This document shows positions 39,964 through 48,495 of a stretch of 64,000 nucleotides of DNA, in pieces (within the stretch, counting starts at the first letter, position 1; each line of letters begins with the position of its first letter). The stretch spans positions 1 to 64,000 of the forward strand of contig CAKRCS010000003.1 in NCBI GenBank assembly GCA_934307695.1. The letters run 5' to 3'. The DNA comes from an uncultured Agathobacter sp. GTDB lineage: Bacteria > Bacillota > Clostridia > Lachnospirales > Lachnospiraceae. The position numbers and the translations under genes were made by a program. A model generated the notes under the pieces. The model saw only the letters and a list, made by a program, of their open reading frames with translations, ran no database searches and was not told where the DNA came from.

Positions 39964-41010
39964 TTATTTGTTCATTGCTTCCTTTAATGCTGCGGTAAGC
40001 TGTGGAACAATCTTGTTGAGATCTCCAACGATGCCGTAATCTGCTACATCAAAGATTGGAGCGTCTTCATCCTTGTTGATCGCAATGATCAGGTCAGACT
40101 CTTCCATACCTGCAACGTGCTGGATTGCTCCAGAAATACCGATTGCAAAGTAGATCTGAGGACGAACGGTCTTACCGGTCTGTCCTACCTGATAATCCTG
40201 TGCTAACCAGCCATTCTCAACAACGGCACGAGAGCAGGATACCATTCCGCCGAATACATCAGCAAGATCCTGAAGCATAGCGAAGTTCTCTTTGCTTCCT
40301 ACTCCACGGCCACCGGATACTAATACCTTAGCATCCATGATGTTCTCAACGTTGCCAACTGCCTTAACAACCTCAAGGATCTCCGTATAACGATTGTTCT
40401 TTGGAAGCTCTGGATTGAACTCGATCACTTCTGCTCTTCTGCCGGCTTCCTTCGGGAGCTTCTGCATAACGCCCGGACGTACCGTAGCCATCTGTGGACG
40501 GTTGTTCGGACATGCGATTGTTGCGATGGTGTTACCACCAAATGCAGGACGAGTCATAAGAAGCTGATTGTGCTTCTGCTCATCTTCCTTGCCCGGAACC
40601 GGAGCAAGTGGGAAATCACCGATCTCAAGAACGGTACAGTCAGCGGTAAGTCCGGTTGCAACTCTTGCAGATACGGTAGGACCAAGGTCACGGCCGATTG
40701 CTGTTGCACCAACTAACATGATCTCCGGCTTGTACTCATTGATAACTGCTGCCAATGCCTGTGCGTATGGCTCGGTGCGGTAGGTCTCTAATTCCGGATT
40801 ATCTACAACGATAACCTTGTCAGCACCGTACTCGCCCAACTCATCTGTAAGACCCTTAACGTTAGAACCAAGAATCACTGCTGTAACTTCGGTTCCAAGG
40901 TCGCTTGCTAACTCTTTTGCTTTTCCGATCAATTCAAAAGCGATAGAGCTAAGCTGATTGTCTACCTGCTGTGCGTAGATAAATACGCCCTTATATTCTT
41001 CTAAACCCAT
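39964..41010 (-). CDS. etfA: Electron transfer flavoprotein subunit alpha
   Basis: EtfA pairs with EtfB and butyryl-CoA dehydrogenase to couple crotonyl-CoA reduction by NADH with ferredoxin reduction (known for clostridial Bcd-Etf complexes). The 348-residue protein has the C-terminal FAD site: VSGGRGVGSKENF (about 217-229), and VGQTGKTVRPQIYFAIGISG (about 261-280), then QHVAGM. It is the last gene of the operon, 16 bases after etfB. Confidence 0.96.
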   Translation of the reverse strand: MGLEEYKGVFIYAQQVDNQLSSIAFELIGKAKELASDLGTEVTAVILGSNVKGLTDELGEYGADKVIVVDNPELETYRTEPYAQALAAVINEYKPEIMLVGATAIGRDLGPTVSARVATGLTADCTVLEIGDFPLAPVPGKEDEQKHNQLLMTRPAFGGNTIATIACPNNRPQMATVRPGVMQKLPKEAGRRAEVIEFNPELPKNNRYTEILEVVKAVGNVENIMDAKVLVSGGRGVGSKENFAMLQDLADVFGGMVSCSRAVVENGWLAQDYQVGQTGKTVRPQIYFAIGISGAIQHVAGMEESDLIIAINKDEDAPIFDVADYGIVGDLNKIVPQLTAALKEAMNK

Positions 41011-41026
41011 TTTAGATTTCCTCCAT

Positions 41027-41809
41027 TTAGATGATGTGTTTCTCTTTGAACTTACCCATTAAGTAAGCAACTGCTTCTGCAGGATCAAGGTTGACCTTCT
41101 CACCAGCTCCCTTCGGAACCTTGTCAGAAGCCTTTGCGATCTTTGTCGGTGATCCCTTAAGTCCAAGGTTGCTATCATCAACATCCTTAAGATCTGCTCT
41201 TCCCCATACAGTTACTTCCTTGTCACAAGCATCAAAGATTCCACCCGGAGTCATGTATCTTGGGTCGTTTAACTCAGAAAGTGCAGTAACAAGGCAAGGC
41301 ATCTGTGCCTTTACCATGTGGTATCTGTCCTCATACTGACGCTTAACGATAACAGCATTGCCCTCTACCTTGATGTCTTCTGCATAAGAGATAACCGGAA
41401 GTCCAAGATGCTCTGCAATCTGTGGTCCAACCTGTGCGGTATCTCCATCGATAGCCTGACGTCCTGTGATGATCAGATCGTAATCCATGTTGCGGAGTGC
41501 TCCGGCAATCGTGGTAGATGTAGCCCAGGTATCAGCTCCACCAAGGACTCTGTCTGTTACGAGAACTGCATCGTCAGCGCCCATAGCCATAGCTTCACGA
41601 AGAACTGCATCAGCCTTTGGAAGTCCCATGGTAAGAACGGTAACCTTTGCGCCTGTCTCATCTTTGATTCTAAGTGCTGCCTCAAGTCCGGCCTTGTCGT
41701 CCGGGTTCATGATTGCAAGCATTGCTGCTCTATCAAGTGTTCCATCCGGGTTAAACTTAACGCCACCCTTTGTATCCGGAACCTGTTTAATACATACTAC
41801 GATATTCAT
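41027..41809 (-). CDS. etfB: Electron transfer flavoprotein subunit beta
   Basis: The 260-residue beta subunit begins NIVVCIKQVPDT and carries the ETF-beta signature region TGRQAIDGDTAQVGPQIAEHLG (about 112-133, shown in part), which in bifurcating ETFs surrounds the second FAD. It acts as electron entry point from NADH. Spacing is 36 bases from bcd and 16 to etfA, consistent with one transcript. Confidence 0.96.
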   Translation of the reverse strand: MNIVVCIKQVPDTKGGVKFNPDGTLDRAAMLAIMNPDDKAGLEAALRIKDETGAKVTVLTMGLPKADAVLREAMAMGADDAVLVTDRVLGGADTWATSTTIAGALRNMDYDLIITGRQAIDGDTAQVGPQIAEHLGLPVISYAEDIKVEGNAVIVKRQYEDRYHMVKAQMPCLVTALSELNDPRYMTPGGIFDACDKEVTVWGRADLKDVDDSNLGLKGSPTKIAKASDKVPKGAGEKVNLDPAEAVAYLMGKFKEKHII

Positions 41810-41845
41810 GTATTTTCTCTCCTTATTTGAATTTGTTAACCGTGA

Positions 41846-43015
41846 CTATTTCAGTAATGCACCAGAGATGACCATACGCTGAACTTCTGAAGTTCCCTCG
41901 TAGATCTCTGTAATCTTAGCATCACGCATCATACGCTCAACATCATACTCACGGATGTATCCGTATCCACCGAAGAGCTGTACGCACTTGGTTGTAACAT
42001 CCATAGCGGTCTCTGCAGCAAAAAGCTTAGCCATAGCAGCTTCTACTGAGTAAGAAACCTTTGCTCCGTTTGCAAACTCCTGCTTCTTGAGTGCAGCCTT
42101 GTAAACAAGTGCCTTTGCAGCCTCAATCTGGGTAGCCATATTTGCTAACTGGAACTGTGTATTCTGCTGTGCTGCGATTGCACGGCCAAACTGCTTTCTT
42201 TCCTTGGTGTAAGCGATTGTCTTGTCAAGAGCACCCTCTGCAATACCAAGAGCCTGAGCAGCGATACCAATACGTCCGCCGTCCAGAGTATGCATTGCGA
42301 TCGGGAATCCCTTGCCCTCTACTCCAAGAAGAGCATCCTTCGGGATTCTGCAATCCTCAAAGATCAGCTCATAGGTTGAAGATCCACGAATACCCATCTT
42401 CTTTTCCTTGGTTCCGAATGAGAATCCAGGAGCACCCTTCTCAACGATGAATGCGGAGAAGTTCTTCTTCTTACGTCCTCTCTTGTCCTCAGTTACGCTT
42501 GTGATAGCGATAACGATATAAACGTCTGCAACCTTACCGTTGGTGATAAAGCACTTAGATCCGTTTAATACCCACTCATCACCATCCAAAACAGCCTTGG
42601 TCTGAGCACCCTGAGCATCCGTACCAGCACCCGGCTCAGTAAGAGCGAATGCACCGAGCTTCTTGCCGGTAGCAAGATCTCTGACATACTTCTGCTTCTG
42701 GTCTTCGGTTCCGTATGTAAGGATCGGGTCTACACAAAGAGAAGTATGTGCAGAAACGATAACGCCAGTGGTACCGCAAACCTTTGATAATTCCTCTACG
42801 CACTGGATATATGCAAGGATATCGCAGCCCTGGCCGCCGTACTCCTTTGGAACCGGGATTCCAAGGAAGCCGTATTTAGCCATCTTGTCTACTGTATCCT
42901 GTGGAAATGCTTCTGTCTCATCAACCTCCTGGGCACGAGGAGCAACTTCCTTCTCAGCGAACTCTCTAAAGAGGTCACGAGTCATCTCATGTTTCTTGTC
43001 TAAAGTAAAATCCAT
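41846..43015 (-). CDS. bcd: Butyryl-CoA dehydrogenase
   Basis: The flavoenzyme reduces crotonyl-CoA to butyryl-CoA in complex with EtfAB. The 389-residue acyl-CoA dehydrogenase shows the FAD/substrate loops [13 protein letters not shown] (about 129-141) and [11 protein letters not shown], the [13 protein letters not shown] [13 protein letters not shown] block, and the catalytic Glu in [12 protein letters not shown] (about 370-381). A Lys/Arg-rich stretch [12 protein letters not shown] (about 176-187) makes it slightly longer than the usual 380 residues. Confidence 0.95.
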   Translation of the reverse strand: MDFTLDKKHEMTRDLFREFAEKEVAPRAQEVDETEAFPQDTVDKMAKYGFLGIPVPKEYGGQGCDILAYIQCVEELSKVCGTTGVIVSAHTSLCVDPILTYGTEDQKQKYVRDLATGKKLGAFALTEPGAGTDAQGAQTKAVLDGDEWVLNGSKCFITNGKVADVYIVIAITSVTEDKRGRKKKNFSAFIVEKGAPGFSFGTKEKKMGIRGSSTYELIFEDCRIPKDALLGVEGKGFPIAMHTLDGGRIGIAAQALGIAEGALDKTIAYTKERKQFGRAIAAQQNTQFQLANMATQIEAAKALVYKAALKKQEFANGAKVSYSVEAAMAKLFAAETAMDVTTKCVQLFGGYGYIREYDVERMMRDAKITEIYEGTSEVQRMVISGALLK

Positions 43016-43041
43016 GATTTAATTTCCTCCATTAAAAATAA

Positions 43042-43914
43042 TTACTGAGCGTCTACCGGGGTCTTTGTACGATCTGCGTTGTATACATAGAAGCCCTTGC
43101 CGCTCTTGCAGCCTAAGTTGCCACCGCGGACCATCTTGCGGATAAGCGGGCATGCACGATACTTGCTGTCGCCGGTCTCATTGTAAAGAACATCCATGAT
43201 TGCAAGGCAGATATCAAGTCCGATGAAGTCGCCGAGCTCAAGTGGTCCCATTGGATGGTTAGCACCAAGCTTCATAGCTGCATCGATGCCAGCGATATCA
43301 GAAACGCCTTCCATCTTGATGAATGCTGCTTCGTTGATCATTGGGATCAGGATACGGTTTACTACGAATCCTGCTGCTTCATTTACCTGTACAGGGGTCT
43401 TGCCAATCTCCTCAGAGATCTTCTTGATTGCCTCTACGGTCTCAGCCGGGGTATTCACGCCAGCGATAACCTCAACAAGCTTCATACGGTCAGCCGGGTT
43501 GAAGAAATGCATACCGATCATTGGACGGGTAAGTCCGTTTCCGATCTCGGTAATAGAAAGGCTTGAGGTATTAGATGCAAAAATGCACTCTGGCTTAGCA
43601 ATCTTGTCAAGCTCAGCGAAAGTAGTCTTCTTTACTTCCATGTTCTCGAAAGCAGCCTCAACGATAAGGTCACAGTCAGCACAAAGGTTCTCCTTTAATC
43701 CCGGAGTAATCTTAGCAAGGATTCCGTCAACGGTTTCCTGAGTTAATTTGCCTTTCTCAACAAGCTTTGCATATCCTTTTGCAATCTTGTCCTTTCCGCC
43801 TTCTGCCCACTCCTGCTTGATATCGCAAAGAGCTACTTCGTATCCGTCAACCATAGCAAAAGCTTTTGCAATGCCCTGTCCCATGGTTCCTGCACCAATA
43901 ACGCCAACTTTCAT
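43042..43914 (-). CDS. hbd: 3-hydroxybutyryl-CoA dehydrogenase
   Basis: It reduces acetoacetyl-CoA to 3-hydroxybutyryl-CoA with NAD(P)H. The 290-residue protein has the N-terminal dinucleotide-binding loop GVIGAGTMGQGIAKAF (about 3-18), the catalytic His in MHFFNPADRMKLVEV (about 138-152) and the C-terminal helical domain with GANHPMGPLELGDFIGLD. In this operon hbd lies between thl and bcd, where crotonase (crt) would often be expected, but no crt is present in the window. Confidence 0.95.
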   Translation of the reverse strand: MKVGVIGAGTMGQGIAKAFAMVDGYEVALCDIKQEWAEGGKDKIAKGYAKLVEKGKLTQETVDGILAKITPGLKENLCADCDLIVEAAFENMEVKKTTFAELDKIAKPECIFASNTSSLSITEIGNGLTRPMIGMHFFNPADRMKLVEVIAGVNTPAETVEAIKKISEEIGKTPVQVNEAAGFVVNRILIPMINEAAFIKMEGVSDIAGIDAAMKLGANHPMGPLELGDFIGLDICLAIMDVLYNETGDSKYRACPLIRKMVRGGNLGCKSGKGFYVYNADRTKTPVDAQ

Positions 43915-44007
43915 TTTAGTTCCTCCTATAATTGAAATTGTATAAAATTACAGTAATCCAAACAGTCTATGACCGTTTGGAATACTGTATGTGTGCTATG
44001 TAGTTAA

Positions 44008-45195
44008 TTACTTATATGCCTCAACAATTGTAGAGCATCCCATTCCACCACCGATGCAAAGTGTAGCAAGACCTCTGTTAGATCCGCGCTTCTGCATCTC
44101 ATGTAACAGTGTAACAAGGATACGGCATCCAGATGCTCCAACCGGATGTCCAAGTGCGATCGCACCACCGTTTACATTTACCTTGCTCATATCAAAGCCA
44201 AGGTCTCTTGCTACTGCGATAGACTGTGCAGCAAATGCCTCGTTAGCCTCGATCAGATCCATATCATCGATAGTAAGACCGGTTCTTGCAAGTACCTTTC
44301 TGGTAGAAGCAACAGGTCCAACACCCATGATCTCAGGCTCAACACCGCCAAGTGCTCCGGCAACCCATGTAGCCATAGGTGTAACGCCAAGCTCCTTAGC
44401 CTTCTCTTCGCTCATAACAACGATAGCTGCTGCACCGTCGTTGATACCGGAAGCGTTACCAGCGGTAACAAGTCCGCCCTCCTTGCCTGAGCAGCACTTT
44501 AACTTGGAAAGTGACTCAGCAGTTGTTCCAGGGCGTGGTCCCTCATCTGTTGCGAACTCAACGATCTCCTTCTTAACCTTAACCGGTACAGGAACGATCT
44601 CATCCTTGAACTTGCCTGCAGCGATTGCAGCTTCACACTTCTGCTGGCTGTTTGCTGAGAACTCATCGAGCTCTTCACGGGTAATTCCGTACTTGTCACA
44701 TACATTCTCTGCTGTGATCATCATATGATAATGGTTGAAAGCGTCAGTCAGTGCATCGTTTACCATGGTATCGATGATGGTTGCATTGTTCATACGGTAT
44801 CCGAAACGAGCCTTGGTCATAGCGTAAGGAGCCATAGACATGTTCTCCATACCACCAGCTACAACGATATCAGCCTGTCCAGCTAAGATCTGGGCTGCAG
44901 CTTCGTTTACACACTTAAGACCAGAACCACAAACAACGTTCAGGGTAACTGCCGGAACCTCGATCGGAAGTCCTGCCTTGATGGAAGCCTGACGAGCCAC
45001 GTTCTGTCCCTGAGCTGCCTGGATAACACATCCCATCAATACCTCATCAACCATCTCAGGCTTAACACCTGCACGGTTTAAAGCTTCCTTGATAACGATT
45101 GCACCTAAATCTGCTGCAGGAGTGTTGCTTAAAGCTCCACCCATCTTACCGATTGCGGTACGGCATGCGCCTGCTAATACAACTTTCTTTGCCAT
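44008..45195 (-). CDS. thl: Acetyl-CoA acetyltransferase (thiolase)
   Basis: Biosynthetic thiolase condensing two acetyl-CoA to acetoacetyl-CoA, first step toward butyrate. The 395-residue enzyme has the acyl-carrying Cys89 ([14 protein letters not shown]), the His of LGHPVGASG (about 348-356) and the second active-site Cys in CIGGGMGCS (near 379-387). It is the first gene of the operon, with a strong promoter and a Rex-like operator 45-100 bases upstream. Confidence 0.96.
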   Translation of the reverse strand: MAKKVVLAGACRTAIGKMGGALSNTPAADLGAIVIKEALNRAGVKPEMVDEVLMGCVIQAAQGQNVARQASIKAGLPIEVPAVTLNVVCGSGLKCVNEAAAQILAGQADIVVAGGMENMSMAPYAMTKARFGYRMNNATIIDTMVNDALTDAFNHYHMMITAENVCDKYGITREELDEFSANSQQKCEAAIAAGKFKDEIVPVPVKVKKEIVEFATDEGPRPGTTAESLSKLKCCSGKEGGLVTAGNASGINDGAAAIVVMSEEKAKELGVTPMATWVAGALGGVEPEIMGVGPVASTRKVLARTGLTIDDMDLIEANEAFAAQSIAVARDLGFDMSKVNVNGGAIALGHPVGASGCRILVTLLHEMQKRGSNRGLATLCIGGGMGCSTIVEAYK

Positions 45196-45240
45196 ATTTA
45201 CTATCTCCTTTGAAAAGACTTTTGCGCGCGTTTCTGTGCG

Positions 45241-45258
45241 CTGTTAATTTTTTAACAA
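45241..45258 (-). promoter_or_regulatory. Rex operator in the thl promoter
   Basis: On the minus strand TTGTTAAAAAATTAACAG matches the Rex consensus TTGTTAAnnnnTTAACAA at 13 of 14 defined positions. It begins 5 bp downstream of the -10 box, over the start of transcription, where binding of Rex would block initiation when NADH is low. Confidence 0.85.
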
Positions 45259-45263
45259 TGTTT

Positions 45264-45292
45264 ATTTTAGCACAAATTGTTTCCAAAATCAA
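45264..45292 (-). promoter_or_regulatory. Promoter of the butyrate operon
   Basis: On the minus strand -35 TTGATT (45287-45292) and -10 TAAAAT (45264-45269) are 17 bp apart. Confidence 0.72.
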
Positions 45293-45319
45293 CAGATTTA
45301 TGTAGCTTTATCAAAATGA

Positions 45320-45350
45320 ATAATACCCTCGGCATTACCAAGGGTATTTC
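45320..45350. terminator. Weak hairpin between the SleB-like and thl genes
   Basis: AATACCCT (45322-45329) pairs with AGGGTATT (45341-45348). T-rich but interrupted sequence follows on the minus strand (TATTATTC). It could end the SleB-like transcript. Confidence 0.45.
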
Positions 45351-45434
45351 AAAATAAATTTGTAATTATTGCACAAAGCAGCGTTTCTTTTCTGTTGTAC
45401 GTCGGTTCATGGAGCCGCATCTGCCGCGGGTATC

Positions 45435-46853
45435 CTAATAGAACACTTCCGATCCGATCACAGTTCCGTCGATCGTTCCGAAATTATAGCAGAAGAACAG
45501 CCAGTCCCCGCTGATATTTCCCGCCAGCGCCTCCTTTGCAGCCTGACGGCAGCTCTCCGTGGCACGGTCCTGCTCCAGAACAAGTGCGAGTCTTCCGCTC
45601 GCCGCCGGGGAAAACTGTCCCTTCTGATAGATAACATCGACAAGATTATCCGGGAAACGGCTGCTGTTGATGCGGTTGACCACAACGCTTGCGACCGATA
45701 GCTGCGTCTCATAGCTCTCGCCGCCCGCCTCACAATAGATCAGCGCGGCAAAAAGTGCCTCCTCTTCCTCGGAAGCCGCCACCGGAGTTGTCGTATGTAG
45801 ATAGTAGCCGTTGTTTGAAGTATCCGTTTCCTCAGATGTATTATCCGGATTGTTGTCTGCGGTATCTGCCGCGCCATCCTCCGAATCCGAAGCATCGGTA
45901 TCCTGCGCATCACCTGCCGCCGCAGCGTCCTCCTCCGCTTTTCGCTTCTCCTCTTCCGCCTTCTTGCGTGCTTCTTCCTCCGCTTTCTTTTTGGCTTCTT
46001 CCTCAGCCTTCCTTCGGGCTTCCTCTTCTGCCTTCTTGCGTGCCTGCTCCTCCGCCACCTTCTTGGCGCGGGCTTCCTCCAGCTTGCGCTCATACGCTTC
46101 CATCGCAGCGATCTCATCCTCAAGATCACCGATGCTGTCCATTTTATCGGAAATCTGATTGTCCGTATCTGACAGTTCACTCTTGGTCTGGCTGATGGAC
46201 GCTAACAGCTCTGCCTCCTTCTTTCCAAGCTCCTGCTGGGAAGTCAGAAGCTGCTGCCGCTGCTCCTCTAAAGCTGCCTTTTCATCCTCGATCTGCTGCA
46301 ATGTGCTTCTGTATTTTTCCAGCAATGCCCGGTCAGAATTGGCAAGGTCGATCGCATACTCCGCCCGGTTCAATGCCTCTGAAAAAGAGCCCGCCGAAAA
46401 AATACTCGCCCATGAAAACGTGCCGCCGTTTTCATATATATATTGAATGCGGACCTTCATATCCTCATACTGCTTCGCCGCATCCTCCTGTGCCCCGGCT
46501 AGCTCCGCCTCCGTCTGTTCGATCGCATTCTGCGTCGCGTCCACCTGTTCCTGAACATCATTGATCTCATCGGACAGCTGCAGCAATTCCGAATCCAGAT
46601 TGCCAAGTGAATCCTTTAGCTCGCGCTTCGCGTTCTTTAGAGCCTCCGCCTCCTGCTCTGCCTGTTCCTTTTGCTTTTGCAGTTCCTCGGCATCCTTTCC
46701 TGCCTGTTCCTGCTGCTGCAAAAGCTCCTCGATGGAATCCGCATACGTCCGCACCCGATCAGCAAATCCCGCACAACCGAGCAAAAGCAACGCCGCTACT
46801 GAAAGTGCAAGCACCCGATATACAGTTATCCTTGTATGATTGTGACCGTTCAT
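45435..46853 (-). CDS. Coiled-coil cell-wall hydrolase with SleB-type C-terminus
   Basis: A 472-residue exported protein. After an N-terminal hydrophobic segment (about 12-34, containing LLLGCAGFA) comes a long coiled coil (about 40-255, CwlO/PcsB-like heptads), a charged Ala/Glu/Lys repeat (AEEEARKKAEEEAKKK type, about 262-315), an acidic Asp/Thr linker, and a C-terminal SleB/Hydrolase_2 domain (about 360-472: ALFAALIYCEAGGESYETQL with the catalytic-type Glu, and VVVNRINSSRFPDNLVDVIY). It likely cleaves peptidoglycan at division or during growth; the coiled coil probably contacts FtsEX-like regulators, as for CwlO/PcsB (inference). Confidence 0.9.
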   Translation of the reverse strand: MNGHNHTRITVYRVLALSVAALLLLGCAGFADRVRTYADSIEELLQQQEQAGKDAEELQKQKEQAEQEAEALKNAKRELKDSLGNLDSELLQLSDEINDVQEQVDATQNAIEQTEAELAGAQEDAAKQYEDMKVRIQYIYENGGTFSWASIFSAGSFSEALNRAEYAIDLANSDRALLEKYRSTLQQIEDEKAALEEQRQQLLTSQQELGKKEAELLASISQTKSELSDTDNQISDKMDSIGDLEDEIAAMEAYERKLEEARAKKVAEEQARKKAEEEARRKAEEEAKKKAEEEARKKAEEEKRKAEEDAAAAGDAQDTDASDSEDGAADTADNNPDNTSEETDTSNNGYYLHTTTPVAASEEEEALFAALIYCEAGGESYETQLSVASVVVNRINSSRFPDNLVDVIYQKGQFSPAASGRLALVLEQDRATESCRQAAKEALAGNISGDWLFFCYNFGTIDGTVIGSEVFY

Positions 46854-46891
46854 TTTTCCTCCGTCTGCGACTTTTTCCTTATCTTATCAGA

Positions 46892-46920
46892 TTGTCTTTC
46901 GGGTTTCAATATGCTATAAT
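46892..46920 (+). promoter_or_regulatory. Extended -10 promoter of the HD-domain gene
   Basis: -35 TTGTCT (46892-46897), 17-bp spacer, -10 TATAAT (46915-46920) preceded by TGC, an extended -10 element. The start point would be near 46927, at the base of a large hairpin. Confidence 0.78.
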
Positions 46921-46924
46921 AATG

Positions 46925-47150
46925 CCATCAAGCAGATACACAATTTGACTGCTTGCAGGCTAAATTGTGTATCTATTTGATGGCTAAACAAACACGAACA
47001 AGTAGGGCGACAGCCCGGATTGTGAGTGTTGGTTTGCGATTTCGAGAGTGCGCAGAACGGAGAAATCGCAATTATTACATATTATATTTTGCAAATCAAC
47101 TCACGGATTGTGAGTATTGGGGTACGATTTCAGGAGAGGAGGATTGCGAT
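46925..47150 (+). other. Long structured 5' leader of the HD-domain gene
   Basis: This stretch of about 225 bases has no protein gene. It contains three clear stem-loops: a 7+13 bp stem (46925-46983), a stem with tandem G-A mismatches (46986-47035), and an 8-bp stem GCGATTTC/GAAATCGC (47036-47069). A partial copy of the second and third elements follows and merges with the ribosome-binding site. It looks like a regulatory RNA or a structured repeat; see findings. Confidence 0.55.
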
Positions 47151-48350
47151 ATGAAATTTGTCAAGACCGACGATTTAAAGGCGGGGATGCGCCTTGCAAA
47201 GCCAATTTACAACAAGAACGGTGTTCTTCTTTACGACCGCAATTCGATCCTTACATTGCCCGGCATCAACAGTGTCCGCAATTTCGGACTGATCGGTATT
47301 TATATCTTAGAACCGGCAGAGCCTGTTCCCCCATTTTCCCGCGAGGATATGGAATTTGAACAGTGCCAGACCGTATATATGTTCCAGCTGCGCGAGGTTA
47401 TGCAGTTCATATCCCAGCGCAAGCCGATCGATGATATCTACCGCCTGACGGAGGATATCCTGAAACGGTACAGTGGGCTTGACCACCGCGTCAACTTCAA
47501 CCAGAATCTCCGCAGTGCCTCCGATTTTATGTACAAGCACGCGATCAGCACAGCGGTCTTAACCGCGATGATAACGGGACAGCTTGGCTTTTCACATGAA
47601 AAACAGCGCATTTTAGTCACCGCCGCCCTGCTCTACGACTATGGCTATCTGTATGGACAGAAGCACCTGGAAAAAGGGCGTGACATGTCCCAGTTCGACC
47701 GCGACGCACTGCAGAAGGCATTGGAGAAGGGCATTGACCAGATGCATATCTACAAAAATACCAGCGACCTTTTTTCAAAGGCGGTCACATTGATGTCCAC
47801 CTACATATATTCATTCAATCCGGCACGCGCGCTCACGCCGGAGCCGGAGATCTCGCAGATGGTTCAGGTGCTCCGCGTTGCCGATGATTTTGACCGCATG
47901 ACCGGTATGGAGATCGGACATGAGCCGGAATCCGAGCTGCTTGCGATGCGCCGGCTGATGGCAGACACAAAAACCTACCGTCCGGCAGTCGTCACAGCGC
48001 TGGCACAGTCTATCCACATCGTTCCGGTATCTGCCAATGTAGATCTGTCGACCGGCGACAAGGGAATCGTTCTGGTGGAAAATACGGTCGATTTCATGCA
48101 TCCGGTTGTCCTTCGCCTTGCAGACAACCAGATTTACGATCTGAGTGATCCCGCAGTGGCATCCAGACTTCAGGTTGTTGACATCATGAAAACCATGGAC
48201 AACCGCATCTCCGTTGATGAGGAGACACTCCGGCACTTCGTTGCAGATGACCGTCTCAAAAAAGTCACCGCCGCATTCCAAAAGCGCCTGTCACTTGCAA
48301 AAGCGCGGAAGGTCACTACGGCACCTCCGGTCGTTGATGCGCTGCTGTAA
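47151..48350 (+). CDS. Degenerate HD-GYP-like regulator
   Basis: A 399-residue cytoplasmic protein with the layout of HD-GYP phosphodiesterases: an N-terminal DUF3391-like domain (KTDDLKAGMRLAKPIYNKNG, about 5-24), then an HD-type helical core (about 155-290) and a C-terminal extension. The metal site is degraded: the HD dyad reads YDYGYL instead of HDIGK, and no GYP is seen at the usual place. It therefore may bind rather than cut cyclic di-GMP, or be unrelated to it. GGAGAGGAGG precedes ATG by 8 bases. A frame open from 46953 is rejected as the start because it would run through the structured leader. Confidence 0.75.
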   Translation: MKFVKTDDLKAGMRLAKPIYNKNGVLLYDRNSILTLPGINSVRNFGLIGIYILEPAEPVPPFSREDMEFEQCQTVYMFQLREVMQFISQRKPIDDIYRLTEDILKRYSGLDHRVNFNQNLRSASDFMYKHAISTAVLTAMITGQLGFSHEKQRILVTAALLYDYGYLYGQKHLEKGRDMSQFDRDALQKALEKGIDQMHIYKNTSDLFSKAVTLMSTYIYSFNPARALTPEPEISQMVQVLRVADDFDRMTGMEIGHEPESELLAMRRLMADTKTYRPAVVTALAQSIHIVPVSANVDLSTGDKGIVLVENTVDFMHPVVLRLADNQIYDLSDPAVASRLQVVDIMKTMDNRISVDEETLRHFVADDRLKKVTAAFQKRLSLAKARKVTTAPPVVDALL

Positions 48351-48365
48351 TTATTTTTCAAGCAT

Positions 48366-48398
48366 AAAGGCTTGCGGAATCCATCCGCAAGCCTTTTT
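48366..48398 (+). terminator. Terminator after the HD-domain gene
   Basis: AAAGGCTTGCGGA pairs with TCCGCAAGCCTTT over 13 bp, followed by TTCC after the T-run. It lies 16 bases after the stop codon. Confidence 0.9.
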
Positions 48399-48420
48399 CC
48401 ATTCCGTCACTCAAGCCTTC

Positions 48421-48470
48421 GCAGGAGCACTTTTTATTTGCTTTCGCAATTTGCTGCTCACTACTCCTGC
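48421..48470 (-). other. Structured 3' region of the DUF11 gene
   Basis: On the minus strand GCAGGAG (48464-48470) pairs with CTCCTGC (48421-48427), enclosing a TTGC-GAAA-GCAA hairpin with a GNRA tetraloop. The tetraloop only appears on the minus strand, the strand of the DUF11 gene. Confidence 0.4.
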
Positions 48471-48495
48471 AAGCATGCCGGCTCATTTACGCTCA

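Noticed and set aside
43991..44728. Long open frame on the plus strand opposite thl (about 245 codons), and similar ones opposite hbd, bcd and carB
   Set aside because: They mirror the codon pattern of well-recognised genes on the other strand, have no family resemblance and no convincing ribosome-binding site.
46925..47150. Cyclic di-GMP riboswitch (GEMM) before the HD-GYP-like gene
   Set aside because: The expected conserved aptamer blocks are absent; the folds seen are different.
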